Source: Deltaproteobacteria bacterium (GTDB lineage: Bacteria > Desulfobacterota > Binatia > Binatales > Binataceae). Taken from it: DNA of 64,000 nt. Both the position numbers and the translations under genes were made by a program. The stretch is from positions 1 through 64,000 of the forward strand of contig JAJYYI010000094.1 of the NCBI GenBank assembly GCA_021801125.1, written 5' to 3'. Shown here one piece after another: positions 63,187 to 64,000 of this stretch (within the stretch, counting starts at the first letter, position 1; every line of letters begins with the position of its first letter). Under the pieces are notes generated by a model that made no database searches, was not told the DNA's origin, and was given only the letters and a program-made list of their open reading frames with translations.

Positions 63187-63972
63187 CTATTCGGCGGGTT
63201 CAACAGTTGCCGCCGCGCGGGTCTCGAGCCATATCGGCCCGAACGGTTCTTCTTGCGTGGCGGCAAGCGTTTCGTTGCGAAGCAGTTCAAGCAGCGCGAG
63301 GAAGGTGGCTATGACGACCGGCCGGTCAGCAAGGTTGTCGAACAGCGCGTTAAACTCAAGCCGTCCCCATCGCTGAAGCGCATCCAGAATAACCGGCACG
63401 CGGCTGGCGACCGGAATCGTCGTAACGGCGAAAGGCTTAGGGTTGCGCGCCTCCAACCGCTTTAGCACTTGATTGAGCGCGTCGACCAGGTCCCAGACCG
63501 GAGCGGTCTGCAGCAAGGGCGTCTCTTCTTGTGTGCGGCTTAGCCCAGGACCGGCGAACAGATCGCGCCCGAGCAAGGGCCTTTCGGCCAGCTGCTCGGC
63601 CGCCTTCCGATATCGTTCATACTCGATCAGACGGTCGATGAGGTCTTGCTTCAGGTCCTCGGCGGTATCGCTGTAGTCGTCATTGTCGGCCGCTCCGGGC
63701 AGCAGGGCGAACGATTTGAGGAGCAGCAGAGTCGCCGCCATTACCAAATATTCGCCCGCGACCTCAAGGTCGAGCGCCTCAAAAACCCCGAGGTATTCCA
63801 TGTACTGTTCGGTGATTACGCTCGCTGTGACTTCCTGCGGATCAAGCTCGTTGCGCTTGATCAAATGGAGCAGCAAATCAAGCGGGCCGTCGAAGACCGG
63901 CAGGTGAAACTGCGCGCCGGCCTTGAGTTCGGCGTGCGTCAAAGCTCCGTTGGCCACGTTAACGTCCACCAC
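63187..63972 (-). CDS. scpA: Segregation and condensation protein A
   Basis: FHLPVFDGPLDLLLHLIKRNELDPQEVTASVITEQYMEYL; AGEYLVMAATLLLLKSFALLP. Confidence 0.94.
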   Translation of the reverse strand: MVDVNVANGALTHAELKAGAQFHLPVFDGPLDLLLHLIKRNELDPQEVTASVITEQYMEYLGVFEALDLEVAGEYLVMAATLLLLKSFALLPGAADNDDYSDTAEDLKQDLIDRLIEYERYRKAAEQLAERPLLGRDLFAGPGLSRTQEETPLLQTAPVWDLVDALNQVLKRLEARNPKPFAVTTIPVASRVPVILDALQRWGRLEFNALFDNLADRPVVIATFLALLELLRNETLAATQEEPFGPIWLETRAAATVEPAE

Positions 63973-64000
63973 GCCACCTATAGCAACACCTGTACCAGAA

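Overview
High-GC bacterial chromosomal window, coding on nearly all of its length. (1) About 0-20 kb is a continuous plus-strand translation/transcription super-operon: rpsG-fusA-tuf-S10/spc ribosomal genes-secY-adk-map-infA-rpmJ-rpsM-rpsK-rpsD-rpoA-rplQ. (2) About 20-30 kb holds housekeeping genes: Rieske protein, RlpA, omega subunit, RpoH-type sigma factor, MoCF-domain protein, permuted-papain-like protein, nitroreductase, rhodanese, PduO-type cobalamin adenosyltransferase and an MBL-fold hydrolase. (3) About 29.8-37.3 kb has two large glycosidases (glycogen-debranching type and GH63/MGH1-like) flanked by decayed genes: a patatin C-terminal remnant, a frameshifted outer-membrane-protein-like gene and a DUF2252 gene with three in-frame stops. 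(4) About 37-64 kb holds an esterase, an Ig-like protein, LigA, acylphosphatase, KorAB, a histidine kinase, a DprE1/DprE2-like pair, acyl-CoA dehydrogenase, DedA, a ThDP decarboxylase, UPF0182, a two-component pair, rhomboid, DnaB and ScpA/ScpB. The most interesting unexplained signal is the ~0.4 kb korB-histidine kinase intergenic region (about 45,480-45,900). It has several nested perfect hairpins and a possible long-range closing helix, looks like a large structured RNA, and matches no class I could recognise. No tRNA, rRNA, CRISPR array or intact mobile element was recognised. Gene content suggests a Gram-negative, deltaproteobacteria/Binatota-like soil lineage (low-confidence inference).
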